Assembly: GCA_903921965.1 (NCBI GenBank)
Contig: CAIXSE010000041.1
Span: 1-8,476, forward strand
DNA: 8,476 nt
Source: an uncultured Thermoleophilia bacterium
GTDB lineage: Bacteria > Actinomycetota > Thermoleophilia > UBA2241
Direction: 5' to 3'
Position 1 is the stretch's first letter; every line of letters begins with the position of its first letter. The notes under the pieces were generated by a model. It had not been told where the DNA came from and ran no database searches. It worked only from the letters and a program-made list of their open reading frames with translations. Both the position numbers and the translations under genes were made by a program. Positions 1-8,476 of the stretch are shown here, piece after piece.

Positions 1-563
1 AGCTCGGCCGGCGTGTCGGCGTCGTGCAGCACGCCGGGGTCGCGCACGACGACGCGCAGCGGCTCGCGGCCTCGGCCGGCCAGCAGGCCGCGCAGCCCGC
101 CCGGCGGCGCGGCCGCCGGAATCTCGGCAGTCAAGGCCGCGGCCAGCAGCGGGGGGTGCCCGGCCCGGCCGGCGAACACCGGCACGGCCACCTCCGCGCC
201 CGCGTCCGCGGCGGCCCGGGCGACCCGCCCGGCGGTCTCCGGCCGCACGAGCGGGCAGTCCACCGGCAGCACGAAGGACGCGCGCCCTTCGCCGAGCGCC
301 GCGGCGCCCGCCTGCACCGACGTGAACATGCCGTCGTCGAACCTCGGGTTCGCGACCGGCCGCGCACCGAGCGCCGCCGCGGCCTCCGCGACCTCGCCGC
401 CGCGGTGCCCGGTGACGACCACGATGTCGTCGACGCCGATCGCGGTGAAGGTCCCGACCGCGTGCGCGAGCAGGGTGTCGCCGTCGAGGCCGGCGAGAGG
501 CTTGAGCTCGGCCATGCGCGACGACCTGCCGGCGGCCAGGACGATCGCCGAGAGCCCGCTCAC
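1..563 (-). CDS. MobA/MocA-like molybdenum cofactor nucleotidyltransferase, partial (3' end outside window)
   Basis: Reading the minus strand from a GTG at 563 gives 187 residues that run off the left edge. The protein opens with the nucleotide-binding signature LAAGRSSRM (residues about 9-17) followed by a Lys, as in MobA-like NTP transferases (GT-A fold). Further on are MFTSVQAG, the metal-binding-type VLPVDCPLV strand, GHPPLL, and near the edge LHDADTPAEL, matching the usual DIDTP element near the C-terminus. Family members transfer CMP or GMP onto molybdopterin, or act on related nucleotide substrates; which one cannot be told here. The start lies 4 nt beyond the xdhC stop, which suggests translational coupling, and no strong ribosome site is visible. 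The XdhC partner makes a MocA-type cytidylyltransferase serving a molybdenum hydroxylase the likeliest reading. Only the last few residues seem to be missing. Confidence 0.85.
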   Translation of the reverse strand, partial: MSGLSAIVLAAGRSSRMAELKPLAGLDGDTLLAHAVGTFTAIGVDDIVVVTGHRGGEVAEAAAALGARPVANPRFDDGMFTSVQAGAAALGEGRASFVLPVDCPLVRPETAGRVARAAADAGAEVAVPVFAGRAGHPPLLAAALTAEIPAAAPPGGLRGLLAGRGREPLRVVVRDPGVLHDADTPAE

Positions 564-567
564 GCGC

Positions 568-1605
568 TCAGGGGGCCTTGCCGGCGCGCACCTGGATCAT
601 CTCGGCGACGATGCTCACGGCCAGCTCGCCCGGGGTCTCGGCGCCGATGGCCAGCCCGATCGGCGAGTGCACGCGCGCGACGTCGTCGTCGCCCAGCCCC
701 GCATCCTTCAGCGCCGCGACGATCCGCGCGCGCTTGCTGCGGCTGGCCATGAGCCCGACGTAGCGGGCCGGCGTGCGCAAGGCCTGCTCGAGCACGTCCA
801 TGTCGTGGACGTGGCCGCGCGTGACGATGACGACGTAGGAGCTCTCGTCCAGACCGAGGCGCTCGAGGGCGCCGGCGTACGGGCCCAGAACGGTGCGCGC
901 GCCGGGGAAGCGGCGTGGGTCGGCGAACTCCTCGCGGTCGTCGAGCACCGTGACCGCGAAGCCGGCGCCGAGCGCCGCCGGCACGACGGCGCGGCCCACG
1001 TGGCCGCCGCCGCAGACGACCGCGCTCGCCGGCGGCTCGAGGGGCTCCACCAGCACGACGCGCCCGTCCGGCAGGGTCGTGGAGCCGTGCACGGCGATCT
1101 TGCCGACGGCGGCGCGAAGCACCCCGGGCTCGCACGGCGCCGCTCCGCAGACCGCGCCGTCCTCGTACAGGAGACAGTGCCCGACGGCGCCGCCTTCCTC
1201 GTGCGGCAGCAGCGTGAACAGCCAGGCGCGGCGACGGGCGGCTCGCGCCGCCGCGGCCGCCGCGGCCACCTCGCGCAGGCCGGGGTCGCCGGGCGGGACG
1301 GAGAAGATGAGCACCTCCGCCGAGCCTCCGCAGACCATCTCGTCTTCGCTCGCGATGTCCCTGCCGGCGAGGCGGAGGTCGACGACGCGCGTCTGCCGCG
1401 TCTCGAGCACCTCCGCGGCCTGGCGCATCATCGTGAGCTCCAAGATGCCGCCGCCGATCGTCCCGGCGATGGAGCCGTCCCGGCGCACGAGCATCTCCGC
1501 GCCGGCCGCGCGCGGCGTGGAGCCGCGGTCGCCGGTCAGCCTGACGAGCGCGAAGTCCTCGCCGGCGGCGAGCAGGGCGAGGACTTCTTCGAGGATCTCT
1601 TTCAC
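568..1605 (-). CDS. xdhC: XdhC/CoxI family molybdenum-hydroxylase maturation factor
   Basis: A 345-residue protein. The N-terminal XdhC_CoxI domain carries GSTPR (28-32), GTIGGG (48-53) and CGGSAEV (92-98). The C-terminal Rossmann-type XdhC_C domain carries CGGGHVG (198-204), a VTVLDDRE strand end, VTRGHVHD, YVGLMASRSK and HSPIGLAIGAETP. In the family, XdhC binds molybdenum cofactor, promotes its sulfuration and delivers it to xanthine dehydrogenase-like enzymes in the cytoplasm. The GTG at 1605 was chosen because GAAGGTGG lies 4 nt upstream and the N-terminal homology begins there; the open frame extends 80 codons further upstream, but that Arg/Pro-rich stretch looks non-coding. It is followed by the nucleotidyltransferase gene 4 nt downstream. 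No hydroxylase subunit is in the window; it may lie past the left edge. Confidence 0.9.
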   Translation of the reverse strand: MKEILEEVLALLAAGEDFALVRLTGDRGSTPRAAGAEMLVRRDGSIAGTIGGGILELTMMRQAAEVLETRQTRVVDLRLAGRDIASEDEMVCGGSAEVLIFSVPPGDPGLREVAAAAAAARAARRRAWLFTLLPHEEGGAVGHCLLYEDGAVCGAAPCEPGVLRAAVGKIAVHGSTTLPDGRVVLVEPLEPPASAVVCGGGHVGRAVVPAALGAGFAVTVLDDREEFADPRRFPGARTVLGPYAGALERLGLDESSYVVIVTRGHVHDMDVLEQALRTPARYVGLMASRSKRARIVAALKDAGLGDDDVARVHSPIGLAIGAETPGELAVSIVAEMIQVRAGKAP

Positions 1606-1630
1606 GTGGCCACCTTCGGCTGGGGTCCTG

Positions 1631-1636
1631 ATTGTA
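1631..1636 (-). promoter_or_regulatory. Possible -10 element for xdhC
   Basis: The minus strand reads TACAAT, one mismatch from TATAAT, 25 nt upstream of the chosen GTG start. No hexamer resembling TTGACA is found at 16-18 bp, and there is no TG extension, so this is only a -10-like match. A transcript starting about 7 nt downstream would have a leader of under 20 nt. Confidence 0.3.
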
Positions 1637-1796
1637 CTCGTCCGCCGTGAAGATGCCGGGCGAGCCTGAGGTCGTACCGGGCGCGCCGGGGGACGAACGC
1701 TTCTCCGAGCGCCACGAGTCCCGCCGGCGACCGGGAGCAGAGGACCGCACCTGTGATCCAGTCGTCGGGAGGACGCGGCGTCTCGGCGGGGAGGAG

Positions 1797-1815
1797 GCAC
1801 GCGGGCGAAGCGTGC
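1797..1815 (+). terminator. Terminator-like hairpin in the xdhC-purA gap (tentative)
   Basis: GCACGC (1797-1802) and GCGTGC (1810-1815) form a perfect 6-bp stem with a 7-nt loop. On the plus strand it is followed by TTGCTTTCTCCTTT, a pyrimidine-rich tail that would suit an intrinsic terminator. There is no plus-strand gene upstream for it to end, only antisense to xdhC, so its role is unclear. It could instead be part of an RNA structure on either strand. Confidence 0.3.
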
Positions 1816-1910
1816 TTGCTTTCTCCTTTCCACACTGGGAGACACGGCGGTTTCCCGCTGTACCCTTCCGGCGCAGGCTCCATAGGCCGCGGGGCGACGC
1901 GGACCCGTAG

Positions 1911-3554
<1,644 letters not shown>

Positions 3555-3813
3555 CCGTCAGGGCGCAAAGCAGGCCCAGGCCGGCGCGGACCAGACGCCC
3601 GCACACTGGCGCGGCGCGGCGGACGCCCGGACGCGGCGGCGCATCCGGGGTCCGAAGCTTCGCCACCGGGGACTTTGACGCGACGGGAAGCGGCACGTAA
3701 GACTCGGCTCGCCGCCGCGTCCCCCGCCCCGGCCGGAGACGGGCAGGACGCGGCCCACGGCCGCCTTGCGGCCATCTCACCGCCCAGCTCCGGCCACAGG
3801 AGGAGGGGGTCCC
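3555..3813. other. Intergenic region between purA and the M28 peptidase gene
   Basis: About 259 nt. The first 100 nt are extremely G/C-rich with short direct repeats (for example CGGACGC twice near 3620-3635) and no clean terminator. A 10-bp palindrome CGAAGCTTCG occupies 3653-3662, just upstream of a promoter-like pair at 3675-3703. The leader then runs about 100 nt to the start at 3814. Confidence 0.5.
3675..3703 (+). promoter_or_regulatory. Likely promoter of the M28 peptidase gene
   Basis: TTGACG (3675-3680) matches the -35 consensus in five of six positions. It is followed after 17 bp by TAAGAC (3698-3703), a weak -10 with the T1, A2 and A5 matches. The adjacent palindrome CGAAGCTTCG (3653-3662) ends 12 bp upstream of the -35 and could be an operator. 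The -35 is good and the -10 only fair. Confidence 0.45.
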
Positions 3814-5922
3814 ATGTTCCGCCGTCTCGTCGTCGTCTTCGTCGCCGCCTGCGCCGCAGCCATGCTGCTCGCACCGGCCTCAGCCCTGGCCGGACCCAGT
3901 TTCGACAAGGCCGTCGACCAGCTCGTGAAGCAAGGCTACCCGCAGGGCGTCGTGGACTACCTGGACAGCCTGGGCGACAATCCGCTCGGCTTCCGCCTCG
4001 CCGGCTCGCCCGCCGACAACGCGGCCGCCGACTACGTCGAGGCGGAGTTCACCGCGATGAAGCTCGCGGACGTGCGCCAGGAGGCCGTCCCCGTCGACGT
4101 CTGGGACATGCAGGGCGCGTGGGTCCGCGTGAACGGCCGGACGGTGGCCGCGTCGCAGTTCGCCGGCGTGCCCGGGACCGCCGGCGCGATCGGCGCGCCG
4201 GTCGTCTACGTGGGCCTCGGCACTTTCGCCGACTTCCTCGGCAAGGACGTGACCGGCAAGATCGTGCTCGTCGACCTGGAGCTCGACGAGTGGTGGCTCA
4301 ACTACCCCGGCAGCCTCGCCACGCTGCAGGGCGCGAAGGCGGTCATCGCCACCTGGGGCGAGGCGACCGCCCCCTGGTACTCCCCGATGCACTCCCTCGG
4401 GGCCAACGACGGCGAGTACGACCGCTCGTGGGTGCCGATGGTCTACATCTCCCGGGCAGACGGCGCCTGGCTCAAGGACCGTCTGGCCAAAGGTCCGGTG
4501 ACGGCGACGGTGCGCAGCGACGTGGCCGTCACCATGCACGACTTCGACCACCCGGAGCAGGGCGGGCTCGGCTACAACGTCGTCGGCGAGATCCCCGGCA
4601 GCGACCCGTCGGCCGGGGCGGTGCTCATCGCCTCGCACCACGACGCGCACTTCCGCGCCGGCCTCGACGACACCGGCGCTGTCGCCAACATGCTCCTCGT
4701 CGCCAAGGCCATGCAGCTGAGCGGCTACAAGCCGCAGCGCACCGTCATCTTCCTCTGCACCACCGGCGAGGAGTTCGGCTACACCGACGCCTGGTACGAC
4801 TGGTGCGCCGGCGCCTGGTACGCGGCCACGGTGACGCACGCGAGCGGCACCGAGGACCCGTGGACCGGCACCGGCGGCCGCGTCGCGCTGCTGCTCAACC
4901 TGGAGCTCATGGCCCGCAAGGGCGCCCGGCTCGACATGAGCTCGTCGACCGCCCTGGTCCCGTGGCTGAAGGCGACGGCCAAGGCCTCCCCCGGTCTGCT
5001 CCCCAACGGGTTCGCGATCGAGGCGCCCATCGACACCTGGCAGGACGGCTGGACCTTCAACGCGGCAGGCGTGCCCTCCATGGTGATGGAGGCCGGCGGC
5101 AAGGGCTGGGACCGCATCTACCACACCACCGACGAGACCAAGGCGCTGGTGGACTACGGCTACCTCGGCAAGATCGCGAAGTTCGTCTACAAGCTGGACA
5201 GGAGCGCCGACACCGGCCTGCTGCCGTACGACCTCCGCGCCCAGGCCGACGACCTGGCCAAGGCCGTCGACCCCGAGGCCCTGCTCGGCGCCGGTGTGGA
5301 CGCCGCCGCCGTCACGGCGCTCACCGAGGCGCTGCACGACTACACGGCGGCGGTGACGGCGTTCGCCGCCCGCGACATCGCCGCGGCGGACAGGTCCGCC
5401 GTGAACAAGGGGCTCGCCGCGGAACAGGCCTACTGGAACACGCACCTCACGGGTCTCGACGCGTGGGACTACCAGGCCTACCCCTTCCTGCAGACCCTCT
5501 ACGACGTCCAGGACCTCGACCTGGCCCTCGCCCACCTGAAGGCGTCGCCGGCGGAGACGGAGGCCGCGCTCGAGGACCTCGGCGCGGTGTGCGTCACCTG
5601 GTACGGGCTCGAGTTCGGCGAGGACGCCTACGCGGCCAACCTGGTGCGCTACCTGCCGGACTACCCGCAGATCACCTGGGGCGGCCAGGTGGACGGCCCC
5701 TGGCACGTGGACATCATGGACGAGATCGCCGAGATCCAGAGCGGCGACGTCCAGGGCGCCATCGCCGGCCTGACCGCCGTGCGCGAGCAGGAGGTCGCCG
5801 GGGTGCAGCTCCCGGCGTACGACGGCAACGGGATGATCCACATCGACGGCCTCTCGGAGCGCGTGACGGCGATGACCGCGGCGCTGCAGGCCATGACGCC
5901 GATGGTGGACGCGCTCAAGTAG
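3814..5922 (+). CDS. Secreted M28-family zinc metallopeptidase with PA domain and helical C-terminal extension
   Basis: 702 residues. Residues 1-26 are a signal peptide: Arg3-Arg4, a hydrophobic core, then an Ala-Leu-Ala site before Gly27. VAAC at 10-13 resembles a lipobox but lies very early and inside the hydrophobic core, so type I cleavage is preferred. A protease-associated (PA) domain covers about 125-250. The M28 peptidase core carries HHDAH (His275, Asp277), GLDDTG (bridging Asp286), TGEEFG (base Glu319, ligand Glu320), NLEL (Glu364 where Asp is commoner) and YHTTDE (His437). All expected di-zinc ligands are therefore present. Residues about 455-702 are Ala-rich, helical and Trp/Tyr-dotted, with no domain I recognise. 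The start ATG is preceded by AGGAGGAGGGGG; an ATG 16 codons upstream lacks such a site. The product is probably an extracellular or cell-wall aminopeptidase or carboxypeptidase; substrate unknown. The gene is flanked by its own promoter-like site and a terminator hairpin. Confidence 0.88.
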   Translation: MFRRLVVVFVAACAAAMLLAPASALAGPSFDKAVDQLVKQGYPQGVVDYLDSLGDNPLGFRLAGSPADNAAADYVEAEFTAMKLADVRQEAVPVDVWDMQGAWVRVNGRTVAASQFAGVPGTAGAIGAPVVYVGLGTFADFLGKDVTGKIVLVDLELDEWWLNYPGSLATLQGAKAVIATWGEATAPWYSPMHSLGANDGEYDRSWVPMVYISRADGAWLKDRLAKGPVTATVRSDVAVTMHDFDHPEQGGLGYNVVGEIPGSDPSAGAVLIASHHDAHFRAGLDDTGAVANMLLVAKAMQLSGYKPQRTVIFLCTTGEEFGYTDAWYDWCAGAWYAATVTHASGTEDPWTGTGGRVALLLNLELMARKGARLDMSSSTALVPWLKATAKASPGLLPNGFAIEAPIDTWQDGWTFNAAGVPSMVMEAGGKGWDRIYHTTDETKALVDYGYLGKIAKFVYKLDRSADTGLLPYDLRAQADDLAKAVDPEALLGAGVDAAAVTALTEALHDYTAAVTAFAARDIAAADRSAVNKGLAAEQAYWNTHLTGLDAWDYQAYPFLQTLYDVQDLDLALAHLKASPAETEAALEDLGAVCVTWYGLEFGEDAYAANLVRYLPDYPQITWGGQVDGPWHVDIMDEIAEIQSGDVQGAIAGLTAVREQEVAGVQLPAYDGNGMIHIDGLSERVTAMTAALQAMTPMVDALK

Positions 5923-5952
5923 GTCCGGGGCGTCCGGGGCGCGGGTCCGGGG
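5923..5952 (+). repeat. Three copies of GTCCGGGG after the peptidase stop codon
   Basis: GTCCGGGG occurs at 5923-5930, 5932-5939 and 5945-5952, directly after the TAG stop and running into the left arm of the terminator hairpin. The spacings are 9 and 13 nt. It may be simple slippage-derived sequence. Confidence 0.5.
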
Positions 5953-5980
5953 AGGGGCCGCCGGCAGGCGGCCCCTCCCC
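5949..5980 (+). terminator. GC-rich hairpin terminator after the M28 peptidase gene
   Basis: GGGGAGGGGCCGCC (5949-5962) and GGCGGCCCCTCCCC (5967-5980) form a perfect 14-bp stem with a GGCA loop, 27 nt after the stop codon. There is no U tract, which is common for terminator-like hairpins of high-GC bacteria. It separates the peptidase gene from purD. Confidence 0.75.
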
Positions 5981-5998
5981 AAGCGCGCCGCGCCCGGG

Positions 5999-6004
5999 TA
6001 GACT
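5999..6004 (+). promoter_or_regulatory. Possible -10 element of the purD transcript
   Basis: TAGACT (matching T1, A2, A4 and T6 of TATAAT) lies 72 nt upstream of purD and just after the terminator hairpin. That is where a new promoter is needed if the hairpin stops transcription. No good -35 is seen at 16-19 bp, because that stretch lies in the hairpin arm. Confidence 0.35.
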
Positions 6005-6015
6005 CGCAGCGTACT

Positions 6016-6047
6016 GCCGGGCCACGGGATCTCCCCGCAGGCCCGGC
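6016..6047 (+). promoter_or_regulatory. Stem-loop in the purD 5' leader
   Basis: GCCGGGCC (6016-6023) pairs perfectly with GGCCCGGC (6040-6047). Inside, CGGG (6025-6028) pairs with CCCG (6034-6037), leaving a small A/CA internal loop and an ATCTC cap. The structure lies between the putative -10 and the ribosome site, followed by TTC and then ordinary sequence. It could be an attenuator, a leader-stabilising hairpin or a second transcription stop. The role is inferred only from position. Confidence 0.5.
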
Positions 6048-6076
6048 TTCACTCCGGCACACCACGGGAGGCCTCC

Positions 6077-7396
<1,320 letters not shown>

Positions 7397-7457
7397 CGCC
7401 CACCGGCGACGCCCGCGCGCCGCGGGCCCCGCACACCCACGAGACAGGAGCCGAGCA

Positions 7458-7907
7458 GTGGAGAAGACGAGTACCGAGGTTGAGGCGCTTCTGCAGGGCA
7501 TCGAGCTGGAACCGGTGCTGGTCGGCATCGTCATGGGCAGCGAGAGCGACCGCGAGGTCATGGACGCGGCCTGCAGGGAGCTGGACGAACGCAAGATCAA
7601 GTACGAGATCAACGTCATGTCGGCGCACAGGGACCCCGACAAGGTGGCGCACTACGCGAAGACCGCCCAGTCGCGCGGCCTCAAGGTGCTGATCGGCGGC
7701 GCCGGCAAGGCGGCGGCGCTCCCCGGCGTGCTCGCCTCCTACACCAACATCCCGGTGATCGGCGTACCCATCAAGACGAGCGACCTGGGCGGCCTCGACT
7801 CCCTGCTCAGCATCGTGCAGATGCCCCCGGGCGTGCCGGTGGCGTGCGTCGCCATCAACGGCGCCCGCAACGCGGCGATCCTGGCGGCGAAGATCCTGGA
7901 CGTCTGA
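7458..7907 (+). CDS. purE: N5-carboxyaminoimidazole ribonucleotide mutase PurE (class I, variant active-site loop)
   Basis: 149 residues. Class I PurE converts N5-CAIR, made by PurK, to CAIR. Seen are GIVMGSESD, the catalytic SAHR motif (His57) followed by [16 protein letters not shown] (80-90), [24 protein letters not shown] and [10 protein letters not shown]. The quaternary-core pattern and QMPPGVPV match class I rather than the class II AIR carboxylases. The unusual point is Ala87 where most class I enzymes have His in the GGAAHLPG element. The GTG start is chosen for AGGAG 7 nt upstream and because homology begins about 20 residues in. It follows purD by 61 nt in a likely purDE operon. 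No purK is in the window. Confidence 0.93.
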   Translation: MEKTSTEVEALLQGIELEPVLVGIVMGSESDREVMDAACRELDERKIKYEINVMSAHRDPDKVAHYAKTAQSRGLKVLIGGAGKAAALPGVLASYTNIPVIGVPIKTSDLGGLDSLLSIVQMPPGVPVACVAINGARNAAILAAKILDV

Positions 7908-7939
7908 GCCGAGCTGAGCCGCCCACGCTGCGCAGGACA

Positions 7940-7969
7940 CCGCCGGGGGCTCGTCATCGGGCCCGGCGG
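7940..7969 (+). terminator. Hairpin between purE and the Rid gene (possible terminator)
   Basis: CCGCCGGG (7940-7947) and CCCGGCGG (7962-7969) form a perfect 8-bp stem with a 14-nt loop, 32 nt after the purE stop. There is no U tract. It may end part of the purDE transcript or lower expression of the downstream Rid gene, whose ATG is only 14 nt beyond the stem. Confidence 0.45.
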
Positions 7970-7983
7970 GGAACACTCCCGGT

Positions 7984-8361
7984 ATGGTGCTGCACGGCTA
8001 CAGATCGGCCCTGGTGCCCCCGCCGCAGGGACCCTCTTCGGCGGCGGTCTCGGCCGGGCGCCTCGTCTTCGTGGCGGCCCAGGCGCCGCCCGGAGCCGGC
8101 GAGGTGCCGGGCGGCGATGCCTCGGAGCAGGCGCGGCGGGCGCTCGGCGACCTCGCCCATCAGCTTCGCGCCACCGGGCTCGGCACGGAGAGCGTCGCCG
8201 AGCTGACGGTGTACCTCACCGACCCGGCGGCGCTCGGCGCGGTCGACGAGGCCTGCCGAGAGTTCTTCGCCGAGCCGTTCCCGGCGCGCAGTGTGGTCGG
8301 CGCCGCCTGGCTGCCGGGAGGCGCCCTCCTCCAGGTCTCGGCCGTCGCGATACGCTACTGA
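7984..8361 (+). CDS. Divergent Rid/YjgF/UK114-family protein
   Basis: 125 residues with the overall chorismate mutase-like Rid fold pattern: PPPQGPSSAA (12-21), LVFVAAQ (27-33), EQARRALGDL, TVYLTDPAALGAVDEACREFF, then FPARSVV (Arg102) and LPGGALLQVSAVA. Family members hydrolyse enamines and imines such as 2-aminoacrylate. The substrate-binding Arg is retained (Arg102, RidA Arg105). Other positions differ: Ser18 for the GPYS Tyr, Ala31 for Ser in SGQ, Asp in DEACREFF for Asn, and Gln117 for the catalytic Glu120 (RidA numbering from memory). It probably belongs to a Rid subfamily without classical RidA chemistry. The ATG has only a weak, distant ribosome site, and a short GGGA/TCCC stem lies just upstream, so expression may be low. 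It lies 76 nt after purE and 44 nt before a second Rid gene. Confidence 0.85.
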   Translation: MVLHGYRSALVPPPQGPSSAAVSAGRLVFVAAQAPPGAGEVPGGDASEQARRALGDLAHQLRATGLGTESVAELTVYLTDPAALGAVDEACREFFAEPFPARSVVGAAWLPGGALLQVSAVAIRY

Positions 8362-8393
8362 CCTGTACGCGACAACGCGCGGACCCACCGACG

Positions 8394-8399
8394 AGAGGA
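8394..8399 (+). promoter_or_regulatory. Ribosome binding site of the second Rid gene
   Basis: AGAGGA (8394-8399) lies 6 nt before ATG 8406, much stronger than the site of the preceding Rid gene. Confidence 0.55.
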
Positions 8400-8405
8400 A
8401 CCTCC

Positions 8406-8476
8406 ATGGACAAGCAGGCATTCGCATCACCCGAGGGCGCGCCCGCCGTGGGGCCGTACTCGGCGGCCCTGGGGGC
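8406..8476 (+). CDS. Second Rid/YjgF-family protein, partial (5' end only)
   Basis: Only 23 codons plus two bases lie in the window. The product begins MDKQAFASPEGAPAVGPYSA, and APAVGPYS followed by AAL matches the N-terminus of RidA-family proteins, including the conserved Tyr of GPYS that the neighbouring gene lacks. The ATG is supported by AGAGGA 6 nt upstream. It is in tandem with the divergent Rid gene, 44 nt downstream of it, and probably in the same transcript. Whether the Arg and Glu of the active site are present cannot be seen. Confidence 0.75.
   Translation, partial: MDKQAFASPEGAPAVGPYSAALG

Noticed and set aside
13..1650. Long plus-strand open frame of 545 codons opposite mobA and xdhC
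   Set aside because: It is antisense to two genes with clear family motifs, has low-complexity Arg/Ala/Gly/Pro-rich composition and no recognisable domain; high GC makes such shadow frames long.
1606..1845. 80-residue N-terminal extension of XdhC
   Set aside because: The sequence is Arg/Pro-rich and unlike the family, while the GTG at 1605 has a good ribosome site and begins exactly at the homologous N-terminus.
3823..3852. Lipobox-like VAAC in the peptidase signal peptide
   Set aside because: The Cys is at residue 13, inside the hydrophobic core, which continues past it to a better Ala-Leu-Ala cleavage site.
7983..7988. TATGGT as a -10 element at the Rid gene start
   Set aside because: It would start transcription inside the coding region and no -35 is present at the right distance.

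Overview
This is a very GC-rich, single-contig stretch (roughly 70% GC or more by eye, strong G/C bias at third codon positions, frequent GTG starts). It looks like chromosomal DNA of a high-GC bacterium. The codon use, GTG starts and short purine-rich ribosome sites fit an actinobacterial or similar deep-branching lineage, but no 16S or lineage marker is present, so taxonomy is an inference.

Layout. At the left edge, on the minus strand, lie a partial MobA/MocA-like nucleotidyltransferase (1-563) and an XdhC-family protein (568-1605). They are coupled by a 4-nt gap and together form a molybdenum-hydroxylase maturation pair. A ~650-nt non-coding divergent region (1606-2255) follows. It holds a good sigma70-type promoter for purA, overlapped by a perfect 15-bp inverted repeat. 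On the plus strand come purA (2256-3554), a secreted M28-family metallopeptidase with its own likely promoter (3814-5922), a strong GC hairpin terminator (5949-5980), then purD (6077-7396), purE (7458-7907), a divergent Rid/YjgF-family gene (7984-8361) and the first 23 codons of a second, canonical-looking Rid gene (8406 onward, cut by the window edge).

How the genes fit together. purA makes adenylosuccinate on the AMP branch. purD makes GAR from phosphoribosylamine, and purE rearranges N5-CAIR to CAIR. Rid proteins deaminate reactive enamines and are linked genetically, in enteric bacteria, to phosphoribosylamine formation, the PurD substrate. XdhC/MobA partners usually serve molybdenum hydroxylases such as xanthine dehydrogenase, so the neighbourhood has a loose purine theme on both sides. 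The M28 peptidase does not fit that theme and is probably an independent transcription unit between purA and purD.

I see no mobile element, CRISPR array, rRNA or tRNA. The region is mostly housekeeping. The points worth a second look are the inverted repeat overlapping the purA promoter, the tandem of an active-site-altered and a canonical Rid protein behind purDE, a PurE lacking the usual His in its HLPG motif, and a strong stem-loop in the purD leader.
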